Shown here piece after piece: positions 10,924 through 23,186 of a DNA stretch of 64,000 nt. Under the pieces are notes generated by a model that worked only from the letters and a program-made list of their open reading frames with translations, was not told the origin of the DNA and searched no databases. The DNA lies in NCBI GenBank assembly GCA_947561585.1, contig CANNZV010000516.1, forward strand, positions 62,001 through 126,000, written 5' to 3'. How positions within the stretch are numbered: the first letter of the stretch is position 1; every line of letters begins with the position of its first letter. This DNA is from Caprella mutica (Eukaryota; Arthropoda; Malacostraca; Amphipoda; Caprellidae). The position numbers and the translations under genes are program-made.

Positions 10924-10991
10924 ATTGGCACCCGAATATACAAGCCATCAACTTCCATGTCACTCGTGGACTAAAGTCTGCCTACCATTAA
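10924..10991 (+). CDS. Weak terminal-exon candidate
   Basis: After a strong acceptor (ACTTTTTCTGCAG) the frame reads WHPNIQAINFHVTRG and ends SAYH at TAA (10,989-10,991). An AATAAA signal follows about 45 bp later. The codons look less AT-biased than the flanks. The protein is not recognised and no upstream exon was found, so this may be chance. It would be the 3' end of a plus-strand gene whose other exons lie outside the window or across the repeats. Confidence 0.22.
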
Positions 10992-11391
10992 CTTATTTAT
11001 TTGTTTCTTTGAAAGCTATTATGTACTTCAATGATAATAAACAAATACTAAGAGATATGTTAAACTACTTAAAGAATATAATTGGAAAAAAAATTCGAAT
11101 GGATTTCCTAGATCTAAGAAAATGAACACTAAAATATAATTATTTCAAAAAATCACAATACCCGAATTAAAGTGAATTATCTTTCTCTTTTTCTACAAGT
11201 GAATAAATAGATATATGGGCATCACATTTTTTTTTCTATTATGATTATATAGTGTTGTATCTTTCTGTAAACAAAAGCACTCAAAATTTACAGTACGTAA
11301 AATTTCAGTCTTTTTGAGGCTTCCCTTCTAGTATAAATAATTTCAAGTTCAAAACATGTCCGTAAATATCTGAATTATTCCACTTAATTTC
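10992..11391. other. AT-rich sequence
   Basis: Contains AATAAA near 11,035 and nothing else recognised. Confidence 0.4.
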
Positions 11392-11445
11392 GGGTAAGTT
11401 ACGAGATATCGGATGGTTTCACATTTTCAATCATACTAAATTTTT
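11392..11445 (+). mobile_element. Family A MITE, left-arm remnant
   Basis: GGGTAAGTTACGAGATATCG, then GGTTTCACATTTTCAATCAT, matches the family A left arm. No right arm was found. Confidence 0.6.
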
Positions 11446-11982
11446 TTCAACAAAAACTTCAGAACGAGCTAAGAAAACCGCTCTAAATATTGTTTATTAA
11501 AATATAATCGCCACTGCTGTGTTAATTTACCATATATGTATACATGAATCTTGGCCATCAAACAGATCATTTTGAATTATTAAAAAGTATATAATAATTA
11601 TAATCTAACCCGTTAGTATAATTATTTTGCATCTGACAAATATCATAATTTGGACTCATTTTCTCCATTTTTTCATCGTTCTTTTTTCTCTGAACGTATC
11701 CTACATTTACTAACTAACTGTCAATCACTCTATCTCATTTAGACACAATTAGTTGAAGGGCAGGCCTATCATTGACCTGCCACTTCTCTACCGTCCATAT
11801 ACATAGAGTCCGGCCCATTGCTCTAATGAGTGAAATACAACAGACTGAGAGTTCGAGAGCCTTGGCTCACTAGACACAATCAGTGCCAATGGTCCTGAGG
11901 AGATCTTTATTGGAAGGATTCGGCAGTTTGAACGGTGCTTCAGACTCGAGCACCAATGCCAAATAATCAATTGGGATTGAAC
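11446..11982. other. AT-rich to mixed sequence
   Basis: Nothing recognised beyond a balanced-composition patch at 11,800-11,980. Confidence 0.4.
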
Positions 11983-12078
11983 ACAACGGCGTTGTGGAAC
12001 ACAAGGGCAGTGAAATGGATCACAACGGCGTTGTGGAACACCAGGGCAGTGAAATGGAACACAACGGCGTTGTGTCAT
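11983..12078. repeat. 39-bp tandem repeat, 2.5 copies
   Basis: The unit starts CACAACGGCGTTGTGGAACA and continues CAAGGGCAGTGAAATGG. ACAACGGCGTTGT is itself palindromic. Confidence 0.85.
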
Positions 12079-12868
12079 ATTCATTTAATATTTAACTAAA
12101 TTAATTACTCGATGTAATTTAATCTTGGATATGCAGCTAAGTTCCAAGTTATCGACCTGTTTTGCATTCTCGGTCATGCATAAACTATTATAAACGAAAC
12201 AACAAGAGTTAAATTATAACCTATTGCTATAGTTTGTGTATATCACGAAAAAAATGTGAATTCAAAGCTTATCCAAATTCACTTACAAAATTTGCTCCAG
12301 AATAGTAACTTCTCTGCCAAAAAGTAATTTAATAGACAAAGAATGGAAGTGATACTGACTGGTAAGAAAAGTATAATAAATTTTTTTAGAATTTTTTTAT
12401 TTATAAATTATCTATCGGAGCACTTAGCATAAATAGTATCATTCAAACTAGTCAACTGAATTCGAATTTCTATTTCTATTTACAAGTTCTCTTATCTCTC
12501 GATAAATACTGTTGTATTCCAATACGAACAGGGCAGTAATAAGGCAGTGGCTCCCTCTGCCTGCTTTACTACATTGATCGTTAGTGGTGATATTCAAATT
12601 GTGCCATAGAGCTCATTCTTCTTCTGCTGAATAGACAGACAGAGCACAGGTCCATCATTCTTGTATTTATTCCTTTGTGAGAGCTGTGTAGTGGTGCGCT
12701 ATTGTCATCGATGCCATTGTAGATAACAAAGTCTAGGAATGTATTGTGATGTACTGCTAGTAGAGTTAAAGGGAAACCTCCCGGTTACAACTCGCTTGTT
12801 AGGATTTAAATGAGATATAGGGTGGGCTGCTTGAATGATCGCTACTCTTATTGTGAACTGGTATACAT
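12079..12868. other. AT-rich, then mixed sequence
   Basis: No gene or repeat recognised. The part from 12,530 to 12,830 is less AT-rich. Confidence 0.4.
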
Positions 12869-13185
12869 TACTATAAGTGCTGGACTAGTACAATGATGTC
12901 CATACAATTCAGTACTATAAGTAGTGGACTAGTACAAAGATGTCCATACAGTCCAGTACTGTGAGTGCTGGACTAGTACAAAGATGTCCATACAGTCCAG
13001 TACTGTGAGTGCTGAACTAGTACAAAGATGTCCATGCAATACAGTACTGTAAGTAGTGGACTAGTACAAAGATGTCCATACAGTCCAGTACTGTGAGTGC
13101 TGGACTAGTACAAAGATGTCCATGCAATACAGTACTGTAAGTAGTGGACTAGTGCAACGATGTCCATACAATCCAGTACCACATT
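12869..13185. repeat. 44-bp minisatellite, about 7 copies
   Basis: The unit includes AGTACTGTGAGTGCTGGACT, then AGTACAAAGATGTCCATACA. Variants AGTAGTGG and AGTGCTGG alternate. Confidence 0.92.
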
Positions 13186-13255
13186 TAGTATTGGGAAATA
13201 CAATACACAAAATCTGAACACTAAATTGTTTCTGCTACCTAACCAATATTTAGGT

Positions 13256-13520
13256 CTTGTCGTAACTAGGGGATAAGATATTTCCTAGCTACCTATTACA
13301 GTATGGGATTTGTGTCGTAACTAGGGGTTATGACGTTCCTAGCTACCTGAAAGAGTATGATGCTCTAGTCATAACTAGGATGTACGATGTTCCTATAGCT
13401 ACTTAGTACAGTATGAGATTATTGTAACTAGGAACTATAATATTCCTAGCTACCTAGCACAGTATGATGCTCTAGTCATAACTAGGGTGTAGGATGTTCC
13501 TAGCTACAGAATGAGGTTCA
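13256..13520. repeat. Diverged 55-bp tandem repeat, 5 copies
   Basis: CGTAACTAGGGGTT, TTCCTAGCTACC and CAGTATGAT recur at roughly 55-bp spacing with many substitutions and small indels. This is an older array than its neighbours. Confidence 0.8.
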
Positions 13521-13599
13521 TATCATAACTGAGGGCTGTAAATCTAGGGTTTTGATTTTCTAATCATATCTCATTTACAATTCCTACCGACTGTTTACT

Positions 13600-13990
13600 G
13601 TTAATTAAATCTAATGTTTATTCCTCTCTGACATTCCCAGAATATTCTCCCGGCAATATTATTATAATAAAGGAAGGTGTGTGTGGCTGATATTTGCATT
13701 TGAATTCGCCATCAATTATGCAAATAGAAAATCTTTTCAACAGCTTGCCTCTTTATATTTCAAATGGAGTTCAATTAAGAAATCTCTTTTGACGTAAATT
13801 GGCTCCAGAGGTTATTTCTCGGAAACATTTTGGTGCTTTATTTGCAGTCTTTTTTTGAGATGCATAATTGGCTTGCATTTCGAATGAATGTTTTCGAAGA
13901 GATTGAAAACCTCTGGAAATGACTTTGAAGCTCTGGCATTAGCGACGTTAATGAAAGGAAAACTATAAAGGATTCTTAAATTGGATATTT
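13600..13990. promoter_or_regulatory. Possible enhancer-like block with paired POU octamers
   Basis: A repeat-free block holds ATTTGCAT (13,692-13,699) and ATGCAAAT (13,718-13,725), two perfect octamer motifs in inverted orientation. TGACGTAA and several ATTA-core homeodomain sites lie nearby. Octamer sites bind POU factors. An enhancer role is inference. Confidence 0.3.
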
Positions 13991-14269
13991 CGCCTTGTAG
14001 TTTGCAGGAAATTAATATGTAATTGTAATACAGGTGTTTTAGTGACTAATGGAATGTTAGTGTATGATTTTTATTGAACTTTAATCAGTTTTTAAACTTT
14101 TCATAGTGCTGAGGGTAAGTTTGTTGTAATAAGCTCAAATCAATGCAAACAACAAATTGAAAAAAGGATTGTGATATTAACTATTTTCAAAGTTGACATT
14201 AATAACATTGTCCCTTCATCGTTATAACATTTCTCCAATATTGATACAACATTGTTTCATTATTGTTCC
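13991..14269. other. AT-rich sequence
   Basis: Nothing recognised. Confidence 0.4.
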
Positions 14270-15008
14270 AATATTACACAACATTGTTCCAATATTACAC
14301 AACATTGTTCCAATATTACACAACATTGTTCCAATATTACACAACATTGTTCCAATATTACACAACATTTTTCAATATTACACAACATTGTTCCAATATT
14401 ACACAACATTTTTCAATATTACACAGCATTGTTCCAATATTACACAACATTGTTCCAATATTACACAACATTTTTCAATATTACACAGCATTGTTCCAAT
14501 ATTACACAACATTGTTCCAATATTACACAACATTGTTCCAATATTACACGACATTGTTCCAATATTACACAACATTGTTCCAATATTACACAACATTGTT
14601 CCAATATTACACAACATTGTTCCAATATTACACAACATTGTTCCAATATTACACAACATTGTTCCAATATTACACAACATTGTTCCAATATTACACAACA
14701 TTGTTCCAATATTACACAACATTGTTCCAATATTACACGACATTGTTTCAATATTACACAACATTTTTCAATATTACACAACATTGTTCCAATATTACAC
14801 AACATTGTTCCAATATTACACAACATTGTTCCAATATTACACAACATTGTTCCAATATTACACGACATTGTTCCAATATTACACAGCATTGTTCCAATAT
14901 TACACAACATTGTTCCAATATTACACGACATTGTTCCAATATTACACGACATTGTTTCAATATTACACAACATTTTTCAATATTACACAACATTGTTCCA
15001 ATGTTGTT
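14270..15008. repeat. 21-bp minisatellite AACATTGTTCCAATATTACAC, about 35 copies
   Basis: The full unit is 21 bp. A shortened 20-bp form (ACATTTTTCAATATTACAC) appears at intervals and shifts frame. Open frames of up to 371 codons run through on both strands for purely arithmetic reasons. Confidence 0.97.
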
Positions 15009-15047
15009 CAACATAGTTCCAAAATAGTTAAACATTTCCCCTATATT

Positions 15048-15175
15048 GTTTCAACATTTTCAACATTTTTCAACATTTTTCAACATTTTTCAACATTTTT
15101 CAACATTTTTCAACATTTTTCAACATTTTTCAACATTATTTCAACATTATTCCAACATTTTTCAACATTATTTCA
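15048..15175. repeat. 10-bp minisatellite CAACATTTTT
   Basis: About 12 copies. The unit equals the shared core of the shortened form in the preceding 21-bp array, so this looks like a secondary expansion from its edge. Confidence 0.92.
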
Positions 15176-16002
15176 ATATCACTCTGTTTATCAATGCGGG
15201 TCTAGGAACAAAACCCCAGAGGGAAAAATTTTTCGGCGGAAAAAATCGCCCGTAAAAAAAATCCCCCGAAATAAGAAATTCGACCGGAAAACATCTAACG
15301 AAGGATGAATATCCTACGTCAAAAATAGAATATGTAATATTTATTTTCTTCCATTTTTTCTCTTAAAATACCGACAGTTTGAATAAGTAAATGTGAAGTT
15401 TTTAGACTGTAGCTATCTAACGTCACATATAATCTAAAAATTGTAAATACGCTATACAAAATTAAGAGCTTAAGTTGTATGCTAAAGCCTTGTTGTAGTC
15501 CATAATAGAATTATATTCGTCATATTTTTCTACAACATTGTGCAGTCTAACCATAAAATTTTATTATTTGCGATTCTTCAGAGGAGTGTTACCAGCACTA
15601 AGTTGCTCTTAGCGAAATTCCTGAAATGATTGTTTTATTACAAAAGACTTTGAGGTAGAAGATTTACTCATTTAAAATTATATTACAGTCATCTATACAT
15701 TAGGTGATTTAGACATTTAATTAACCATACATACACGTAGCATATATATAGTATATATACATAGGAGAAAGAAACTAGTTAACTATTGAACTATAGACTG
15801 ACAGTAAATGATTACAAATATAACTATCAATAGAGAAATAAGACACAAAGATGTTCAAACGATTCCATTCAGTTAATTTGTATTACCATTTGAATAAACA
15901 ATGCAGCAATTAACTGATTTTAACTAAAAAAAAGTATTGGACAAAAAAAGATGCAGGATAAATTTCATATAATAGTATATCCGAAGTTTAACTTATTTAA
16001 AT
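15176..16002. other. AT-rich sequence
   Basis: Nothing recognised. Confidence 0.4.
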
Positions 16003-16072
16003 AATACCTATTCGGCGTTAAGCCTTATAGGTATTAGGTGTTAAGCCTAATACCTATTAGGCGTTAAGCTTG
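16003..16072. repeat. Small palindromic tandem repeat
   Basis: TAATACCTATT(C/A)GGCGTTAAG recurs and pairs with AGGTATTAGGTGTTAAG, giving a mixed direct and inverted arrangement. Confidence 0.7.
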
Positions 16073-17113
16073 AGACAGATGGTCATGGACTAAAACTAGG
16101 GATATATATAACTGCAAATAAAAAAATAGGATATAAAGATGTTTTCCGGTGGGATTTTTTTTCAGGGGGTATACTAATTTTACTATACTAAAATAATGAT
16201 TAATTTCCATCAATTTCAATATAAATATGTGTAGGTTACTATGAAATAATAATAAATATAATAATGATAATCATTCACACGCAGTTTCCATTATTCAAAT
16301 ATCCAAACCTTCAAATATTCTATTTCAATGTTTTATACCTACACAATTTAAAATCCGGACACAAATCTGGATGATCTGTTGGTGTTTAAAATAAGAATAG
16401 GAAACTATTTATTTCGGAACTATTTTTGCAGGATAATTATTATTCGAAGAATTAGATGAATGATGATAATTATCTCATGAATAAAAGTAATGCTAAGTGT
16501 ATTGTTTTAGAAAATAAAAGGTATTTAATTATAAAACCAAAGACTTCATATTTATTTAATGGAGAGTGGAGTAAATATTTAATGGTGAATTTATATTGTA
16601 TTTAATTATTGATAAAATACTCTCTGTATATTAATACTAAGTTGTTGATTTTGCACTAACGATATTATTTATTCATTGTAGAATGATTTATAATGTGTTT
16701 TTTCTTGTATTTTAATAATTTAATACGATATTTATGTTTTTAATTTTTACAGAATATCAAACACGTGTTATCAATATTATTTAAAATGATGTAATTACTT
16801 TCAATAAAGAAATGAAAACAATATTGCTTCACAATGCGGGAGGAGAAATCGATTGTAGCAAAAATGAAAAATGCTTTATTTTAGAGAATGATATAATTAG
16901 GTACTGAAATATAAAAGAAAAAACCTAAAAACTCTGAACAATAAATCTACCCAATTAAGTATCAGGTAAAATAAAATCTTTTTTGAAAAATAGAACATAC
17001 ATACATTCAGCACACCACAATAGGTTTATTTACTAGTTATGTTAGATTTAGGTTAGTGAACTTAGTCACCGTTCACTACTAATATTACGAACACATTCAA
17101 ACACTACAAACTA
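16073..17113. other. Very AT-rich sequence
   Basis: No coding, RNA or repeat signal recognised. Confidence 0.45.
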
Positions 17114-17289
17114 CAGTAGAACTCCTTTATAGTGTAATTCTGTATAGTGAATGAGTTAGGAGATTGCCTCTATAGTGAATTAATTTTCTTTAGTCTGCCA
17201 TAAAATTGCCTGCAGTTTTCTAAAACATTTGGTAATTCATGGCAGACTAAAGAAAATTTGTTCCCTATACAGGAGTTCACTATACAGGG
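17114..17289. mobile_element. Family C MITE, full copy
   Basis: The outer arms start CAGTAGAACTCCTTTATAGT and end GGAGTTCACTATACAG. The inner arms TTTTCTTTAGTCTGCCAT and ATGGCAGACTAAAGAAAA are complementary. Half copies occur at 39.15 and 58.77 kb. The CAGTAGAACTCC end resembles pogo/Tc1-type termini, which is an inference. Confidence 0.65.
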
Positions 17290-17697
17290 TGACCCACAAA
17301 AACACCCAAGTTTGAATCAAGTGGTGAGCCAGTGGCCAAAATAATATCGCATCCTGCAGGACGGTTAGTTCCTTATTTTGGGGTCACTTAACTGGCAATC
17401 TGACGTCATTTCAATGGAGTAATGATACAACTGAAGCAAAATAAGGTTTTATAGCGTCTTTCTCACCGTACTTCAACCAATGCAACACTTCCTCTCTCTA
17501 GAGTAGTTAAACATAACTCTATGTTTTCAATTATTATAAATATCCTACACGTACAATCTTAAGCAATGACTGTGGTAGGATGCATACATGAAAAAATCTA
17601 ATTTTTAAACCTACTTCAACTCATTTTTTAACTACTTTTAAATACGATATTTATATTAATTATAAGTTGGGTACTCTTTTTTGTAGGTCATCCTTTT
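17285..17697. mobile_element. Possible family D inverted-repeat element
   Basis: CAGGGTGACCCACAAAAACA on the left pairs imperfectly with GTACTCTTTTTTGTAGGTCA and TCCTTTTT on the right, about 400 bp away. It abuts the right end of the family C copy. No coding capacity was seen. Confidence 0.4.
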
Positions 17698-17899
17698 TAT
17701 GGCTCTACAGTAATTCTAAATGTAAGCAATAGACCTATTTCTTCTTACCTGACTGATATGGATTACAGTTTATCACACAGTGATTAAGATCCTCCAGTCA
17801 CTGCACTAGCTCTAAACTATTGGTAACTTTTAATTACCTAAACTGCCTTCAAACAATTATCTCTCTATGTGCACTATATATTATATATTCTGGTATCTA

Positions 17900-18020
17900 G
17901 GGTAAGTTACGAATTATCAGTCGGTTTCACATCTTCGGTCGTATACGAAAAAAATATATAATGATTTTTTAATTTTTAATTGGTATCCATGATACTTGCA
18001 GGTATCAAGGATACCAATTA
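17900..18020 (+). mobile_element. Family A MITE, left half with palindromic cassette
   Basis: The left arm GGGTAAGTTACGAATTATC and TTTCACATCTTCGGTC is followed at 17,980-18,017 by the cassette TTGGTATCCATGATAC with its complement. The right arm is missing. Confidence 0.75.
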
Positions 18021-19765
18021 AGATAACACCTGTTAACTTGAACATTATTCAAACCACAGTAATTAAAAACTTTAAATAAATGCCCTACCTATCTCACACA
18101 CTGCAGAAACTTTCAACATGACAAAATAGTAACATAATCTCCCTCTGGTGGAGAAGTTTGAAAACTTAAATTATTGATTGCATTTAGTTCTTTTAATTTG
18201 AAAATAAAATAACAAATATTTTATTTCTTTTATTAATTTAAGTATGCAATTGGAGTTTTCTTTTAATTACAATTGTACCGATGAAGCTAAAGCCCTTATA
18301 ATTGTATGACAATTAATATGAAGTTTAAATGATATAAGTTATAATTTTCCGATAGCACGTAAGTTCGTAACTTGCACAAAGCATTCAAAATACCCTGCTT
18401 AAATTTGATTCCCTGCCTTCAATATATCAAATTATTTTAAATAGAAATTATTTACGGATTTTAAAAGATTTATTATTATTCTTCACTACACAAATATTCA
18501 TCTTTTGTTTAATCATAAATACTATAATTTAAAACTATATAACAATATAAATCTACGCCAATTCAAACGAATATTACGTTTACTTCAAAATTTTATTATT
18601 TTCCATTTTGCTTATAAGTCATTTTAGACACATTCATGCCTATTGTAAATCATAATATACAATAGGCAGGAATTGTTTACTATTACATTGAAATATGAAC
18701 GAAATTTGCAATTGATGACTTTCTTTAGTCACCCTTGAAAAAGTTTTCTATTTACCACATGGCATATCATAGAAAACTTTTTTACGGGAATCTAATTTAA
18801 ATAGCATACAATTGAAGAAAAATGAACACATTTTATTTATTTTAAGATATTTAAGAGTGTTTCATATTAAATTGTTAATATTGTTAATGCATGACAAATA
18901 AACTTATTAGAAAAAGACTATTTAATCATAGATGAACATTTTGGAAAGAATGACGCTATATTACACTGTTTAAATCATTTGAACAATGTAGTAGGGTGTT
19001 TGAATTTAAACTAAATGAAAATGTGATGAATGCAGCATGAACAGATATGCATTTAAAATGCTCCCTACCTGCATTTCATTGGAAATAACTTATACTTAAT
19101 TGCATTCTAAATATTACACAAATATAACTCTTTAAAATATTTCTCAACATTGTTCAATCAAGTAATATTGAACTGACTAAGTTAATCACAAATGTAGTTC
19201 TTGAAAATAACTCTTGGGTGACTAGCAGGTAATATTAAGCGAAGCAAAGACTGCAGTTAAATGATTATATAAAAAACGCATAAATGTACTCATTAAAAAA
19301 AGGAATATATATCTTTTTATTGAAGTTAATATGGAGTAGGTAGAAATAAAATTTGTCACAGTTAAAATGTTAAAATAATAGAAATGTTATAGAGTATAGT
19401 ACATGTAAGTCAGAGTCATCTGTCATCACTTGTGATGAAATGTTGTCATTTATCATTCACTTTATTTCCATAGAGGTTCTCATTTCACTGTCCTATAAAT
19501 CACGAAGAAAATAGTCTGTAATATAAGTTTTTACTGAAAACTTTCTATTGCAGAGCTATGTATTTCTTTATCTGACCTCAAGTAGGTATGAAAATAAATA
19601 ATTCTACCTTTCCTAACCTCAAAACCTTATATAACATCAATAATTTTATCAAATTAATAATTATACATTCTTTTAATCAATTATTAATGAACCAACTAGG
19701 TATTCTCCAAATGAATTCTCAAATCAATTTTTACTAATAAATCATTTTTGGTTGTAACGTAACTT
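18021..19765. other. Very AT-rich sequence with two short hairpins
   Basis: GCCTATTGTA and its complement (18,638-18,667), and AAAAGTTTTCTATG with its complement (about 18,740-18,782), form short hairpins. No gene recognised. Confidence 0.4.
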
Positions 19766-21540
19766 TGTTGTGATAGAATGCCACATTTCTGACCACGGAC
19801 CCATTTTACTTCATTGTAATATTCCAAATGGAGTCCACGAAGATTCTATTTTTAGTAGACAACTGAAAAGTATTGATAAATTGAATAATTTTATTAATAC
19901 AACTCGAGTAGAGGATTTTAAGAGAAGAACGAAATTTGAACTTCTTTTCGACACATTGCTTGATAAGTGAGTGTACTGTATTCACGGAGTAGCTTTTCTT
20001 TATCCATGAGCATTGTCACTGACGGTGGTAATTGACTTTGTTCATGTAGCCTTTTTCCTTTCTGGCTGCTTCTTTCAGTCCCTTGTATTCAATTATTTGT
20101 ATTCCATTTCAATATCCAATAATTCCTTTAATAAAAAAACAAGTCATAAATTTCTTAAATGCTCTAAATGGTAGATGGAATATTGAAAAATTTAATAAAA
20201 AAAGAAACATGACCTTCTAAAAACTTTAAATTTAAAAATATCTTAATTTTTAAAATATTTTAACAACAGTCATAAAAAAATTTAAATAAACGTCAGGTTT
20301 TAAGGAAAACTCAAAAAAATATTTTGACTGAAATAAATGAAGTGCTCGAAAAAAAATTATTAGACCAACAATATCAAATTAAAACAAAATGGTTTAACTT
20401 TGACCGATACTGAAATGTGCAATACTTTTTAAATATTTTTCATACCAATTACTGAACAACTTGTATAACTAATGATAATCTTAATCTGATTATTTTAACT
20501 CCAGCTAATTTCAATGCATTAGATTTAATCCAATTACAGAAGCTGAGGTCAGAAATGTCATATTTTCACTCAAATAAAATAATGTCATAAATATGAAATT
20601 ATACCAAATTTCTTATGAAAACTTTGTCTTGTTTTATCAGAAATTCAAAGGAACCCATATAGATGTATTTAATGTCGCAAGAGTTATTCCTATTCTTAAA
20701 TCAGGAGACAGATTAGATCCAAATAATTACAGACCAATAACTACTATTTTTTATGAAATATTTGAAAAAATATTATAATATAGGATGAATGATTTTACTA
20801 CAGCAGATAATATTTTAACGAGCCATTAGTATGGTTTTAGATTAGGGAGATCTACAAACTTAGCATTTTTAGAATTTTTATCATGTTCTTAATTCTTTCC
20901 TGGAATATTCCCATTGTATCGCTTTATTTTTAGATCTTAAGAAAGCCTTTGACACCGTGGATAGAGATCTCCTTCTGAGAAAACTGGATAGTTATTTTAA
21001 TTCTCTTTTAGGTAGTTACCTTAGCAATAGACGGCAACGTGTATATTACGAAAAATTTATTTCTGGTTTTGAACGACTAGTTACCGGTCTTGTCAAGTTT
21101 CAAATTTAAGCCTCTTGCTTTAATATTTTTATAATATATCAATATAATTCATTAACTTACTCTATTTCTACACAGTCATCATTTTCAATGGCGTAACTTT
21201 TATTGTTCATTTAAATTCCATCAGAATTTTACTAAATGATATTTTAAGAACAATTTCAAATGAAAAGAAAATTGTATCCCTTTTATGCCCACAGGTAAAA
21301 TACGTTATTTATAAACTTAAGATTTTTAAATTTGATCATATATGTGAATATTTTTTATTATCGTTTTTAAGAATGTCCCTATTTTATGAACCAAAGATCA
21401 TGGAATAATATTTAATTAACATCATCCCCTCTTACAGCCATCATACAAGAGGCACAAATTTGAACCTTATATTTTTTTATTCAGGTCCGGAAATGTTACA
21501 AACTTGTGGAACATTAAACTATATACATGAATCTAATTAA
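19766..21540 (+). pseudogene. Decayed non-LTR retrotransposon (endonuclease and reverse transcriptase remnants)
   Basis: Broken frames give the expected order of a LINE-type second open frame. An endonuclease end with ISDHGPILL lies at about 19,780. A linker follows with KRQVLRKTQKNILTEINE and ITEAEVRNVIFSLK. RT domain 1 reads VARVIPILKSGDRLDPNNYR (about 20,665-20,730). After stops come YGFRLGRSTNLAF and then catalytic motif A, LDLKKAFDTVDRDLLLRKL, in an open piece at 20,921-21,109. A C-terminal remnant (HHTRGTNLNL, then YSGPEM) follows near 21,440-21,505. The YxDD-containing part is missing. Numerous stops and frameshifts show a long-dead copy; it resembles jockey/CR1-like elements. An unrelated minus-strand fragment sits within it at 19,975-20,100. 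Confidence 0.85.
19975..20100 (-). pseudogene. Fragment of dispersed unknown coding family
   Basis: The minus strand reads IEYKGLKEAARKEKGYMNKV and, after a frameshift, MLMDKEKLLREYSTL. This aligns with YTGLEDAVRKESSSINKV and LMDAxKLLHECD at 58.0-58.2 kb. It lies between the endonuclease and RT remnants of the retrotransposon, in the opposite orientation, so it is an insertion or a local recombination product. Confidence 0.5.
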
Positions 21541-22220
21541 AACATGATAAAAGTACTAAACTAACTAAAAAAATAAAAAGAACAATGCAGTGGGTTAGCT
21601 TAAAATTAATCAATATATCCTACAGTACTCTTTAAAAATAATTTTAAATTCAAAATCTGACATGGAGAATTTCAAATTATCGGGTATATTATTAAAAAAA
21701 TGAATAGCCCTATAAACACCTGTCACATTAAAAAATTAGAGATATCTTACTATTTTTAGATCAATGGCAGCTTTTTTAATAGACTACCAGTTTTTTTAAG
21801 ACAACCAATGTCAAACGTTTTTAAAAGTAATATAAAGATTACAGTTTTAGTCAATGCAATTTTAAGACTCGTAATATAGGTAGGATTTCAATATATTTCT
21901 TTAATATTATTCTTTATTTCATATATTTTAAAAGCTCTTAAACTCTCTTCGAATCTAAATTTATAATATTTTAGATTTTTTTTAATGCCTCTTAAATTTG
22001 TATGTAAATGACTTCATTTATGTAAGTAGGTATATAACAGTTTCACATTAAAAAATTAACATTCAAATTGAATGATGAAATTTAATTATTTAAATTGAAT
22101 AATTAAAATTTAGAAATGCATCATATTATTGTCTTACCTGAAAATGTAAAAGTCATCAATAAATCTAATTATTATTTGTATTTTACGAGATATTTCATAA
22201 CCATTGTAAAATAAGGACTA
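21541..22220. other. Very AT-rich sequence
   Basis: Nothing recognised; possibly the decayed 3' end of the retrotransposon. Confidence 0.4.
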
Positions 22221-22290
22221 GGGTAGGTTTAGATTTATCGAATTGTTCCATATTTTCGACAAAGAGAGATAAAAAGAATATCATATACCT
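22221..22290 (+). mobile_element. Family A MITE, left-arm remnant
   Basis: GGGTAGGTTTAGATTTATCG, then TTCCATATTTTCGAC, matches the family A left arm. No right arm was found. Confidence 0.5.
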
Positions 22291-22969
22291 TTTAGCATAT
22301 ATACTTTTTCCATATTATTATTACTTATTACTTTATTTGGAAATAATTCATTACATTTAAAACATAACTTACATTATTTATGGCTGCATAATATTAATAA
22401 AATACCGGAATATGTTTCGTAACTAATGTTGGTAAAATCTATTGAATTATTTATATTTCACTGCTATAAATCTTACTAAACATAAAATATACTACTAAAT
22501 ATGATAAATCAGTTTTATACATACATTTACATACTGACGATAAAACGGAACTATTTTATTCCACAATCCGCAAAATACATTGTGGTAAATTATATCACTT
22601 TATCACTCATTGCGATAAAGTTCCAGTTTGTGTTTGGTAGTCGTGGTGAGAGGTTCTCAGGTGTCAGAGGCAGCACAGACAAACACACACACAAAAATAA
22701 ACAGTCAATTTTCTATATTAAATATGCTAGTAGTTTGATGAAAGTGCAGAGCAATGGGAAAAAGAAGTTATTAGATTGCCTATATGTTGATAAAAGTTCT
22801 ATTCTTACGGTTATTTGGGGATTTTATTCGGCAATAGCGTGACAGATGTAAATAACTATTATATAGTTTCACGGATATTATTTATCACGAATGAGTTATA
22901 CTGAGATTGAAGTTTAAAAATACATTTGGGTATACCTTAAAATAAAATATTATTAGAATTATACTATAG
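22291..22969. other. AT-rich sequence
   Basis: A 113-codon frame (22,501-22,842) shows no domain or splice context. A less AT-rich patch at 22,640-22,700 is the only irregularity. Confidence 0.4.
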
Positions 22970-23186
22970 AGCAATTTCAGAGTTATCGAACAGTCCCACA
23001 TTAACGAGCATATAAAAATACTAAATAATTTAGTATTGTAACTCATATTTTTGATGGTATCCATAATACCTGCCAGTATCATGGATACCGAGAGAAATAT
23101 GAAGTTAAAATGTTAAATTAAATACATTGTTTTTTTCATATATATGATTAATAATGTGAAACCGTCCGATAATTCAGAAATTACCC
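22970..23186. mobile_element. Family A MITE, full copy with cassette
   Basis: The left arm (CAGAGTTATCGAACAGT) and right arm (AATGTGAAACCGTCCGATAA, ending TTACCC) are both present. The GGTATCC...GGATACC cassette lies at 23,056-23,089. Confidence 0.75.

Noticed and set aside
14193..15308. 371-codon plus-strand frame
   Set aside because: It is the translation of 21-bp and 10-bp repeats, with overlapping frames on both strands; no unique domain.
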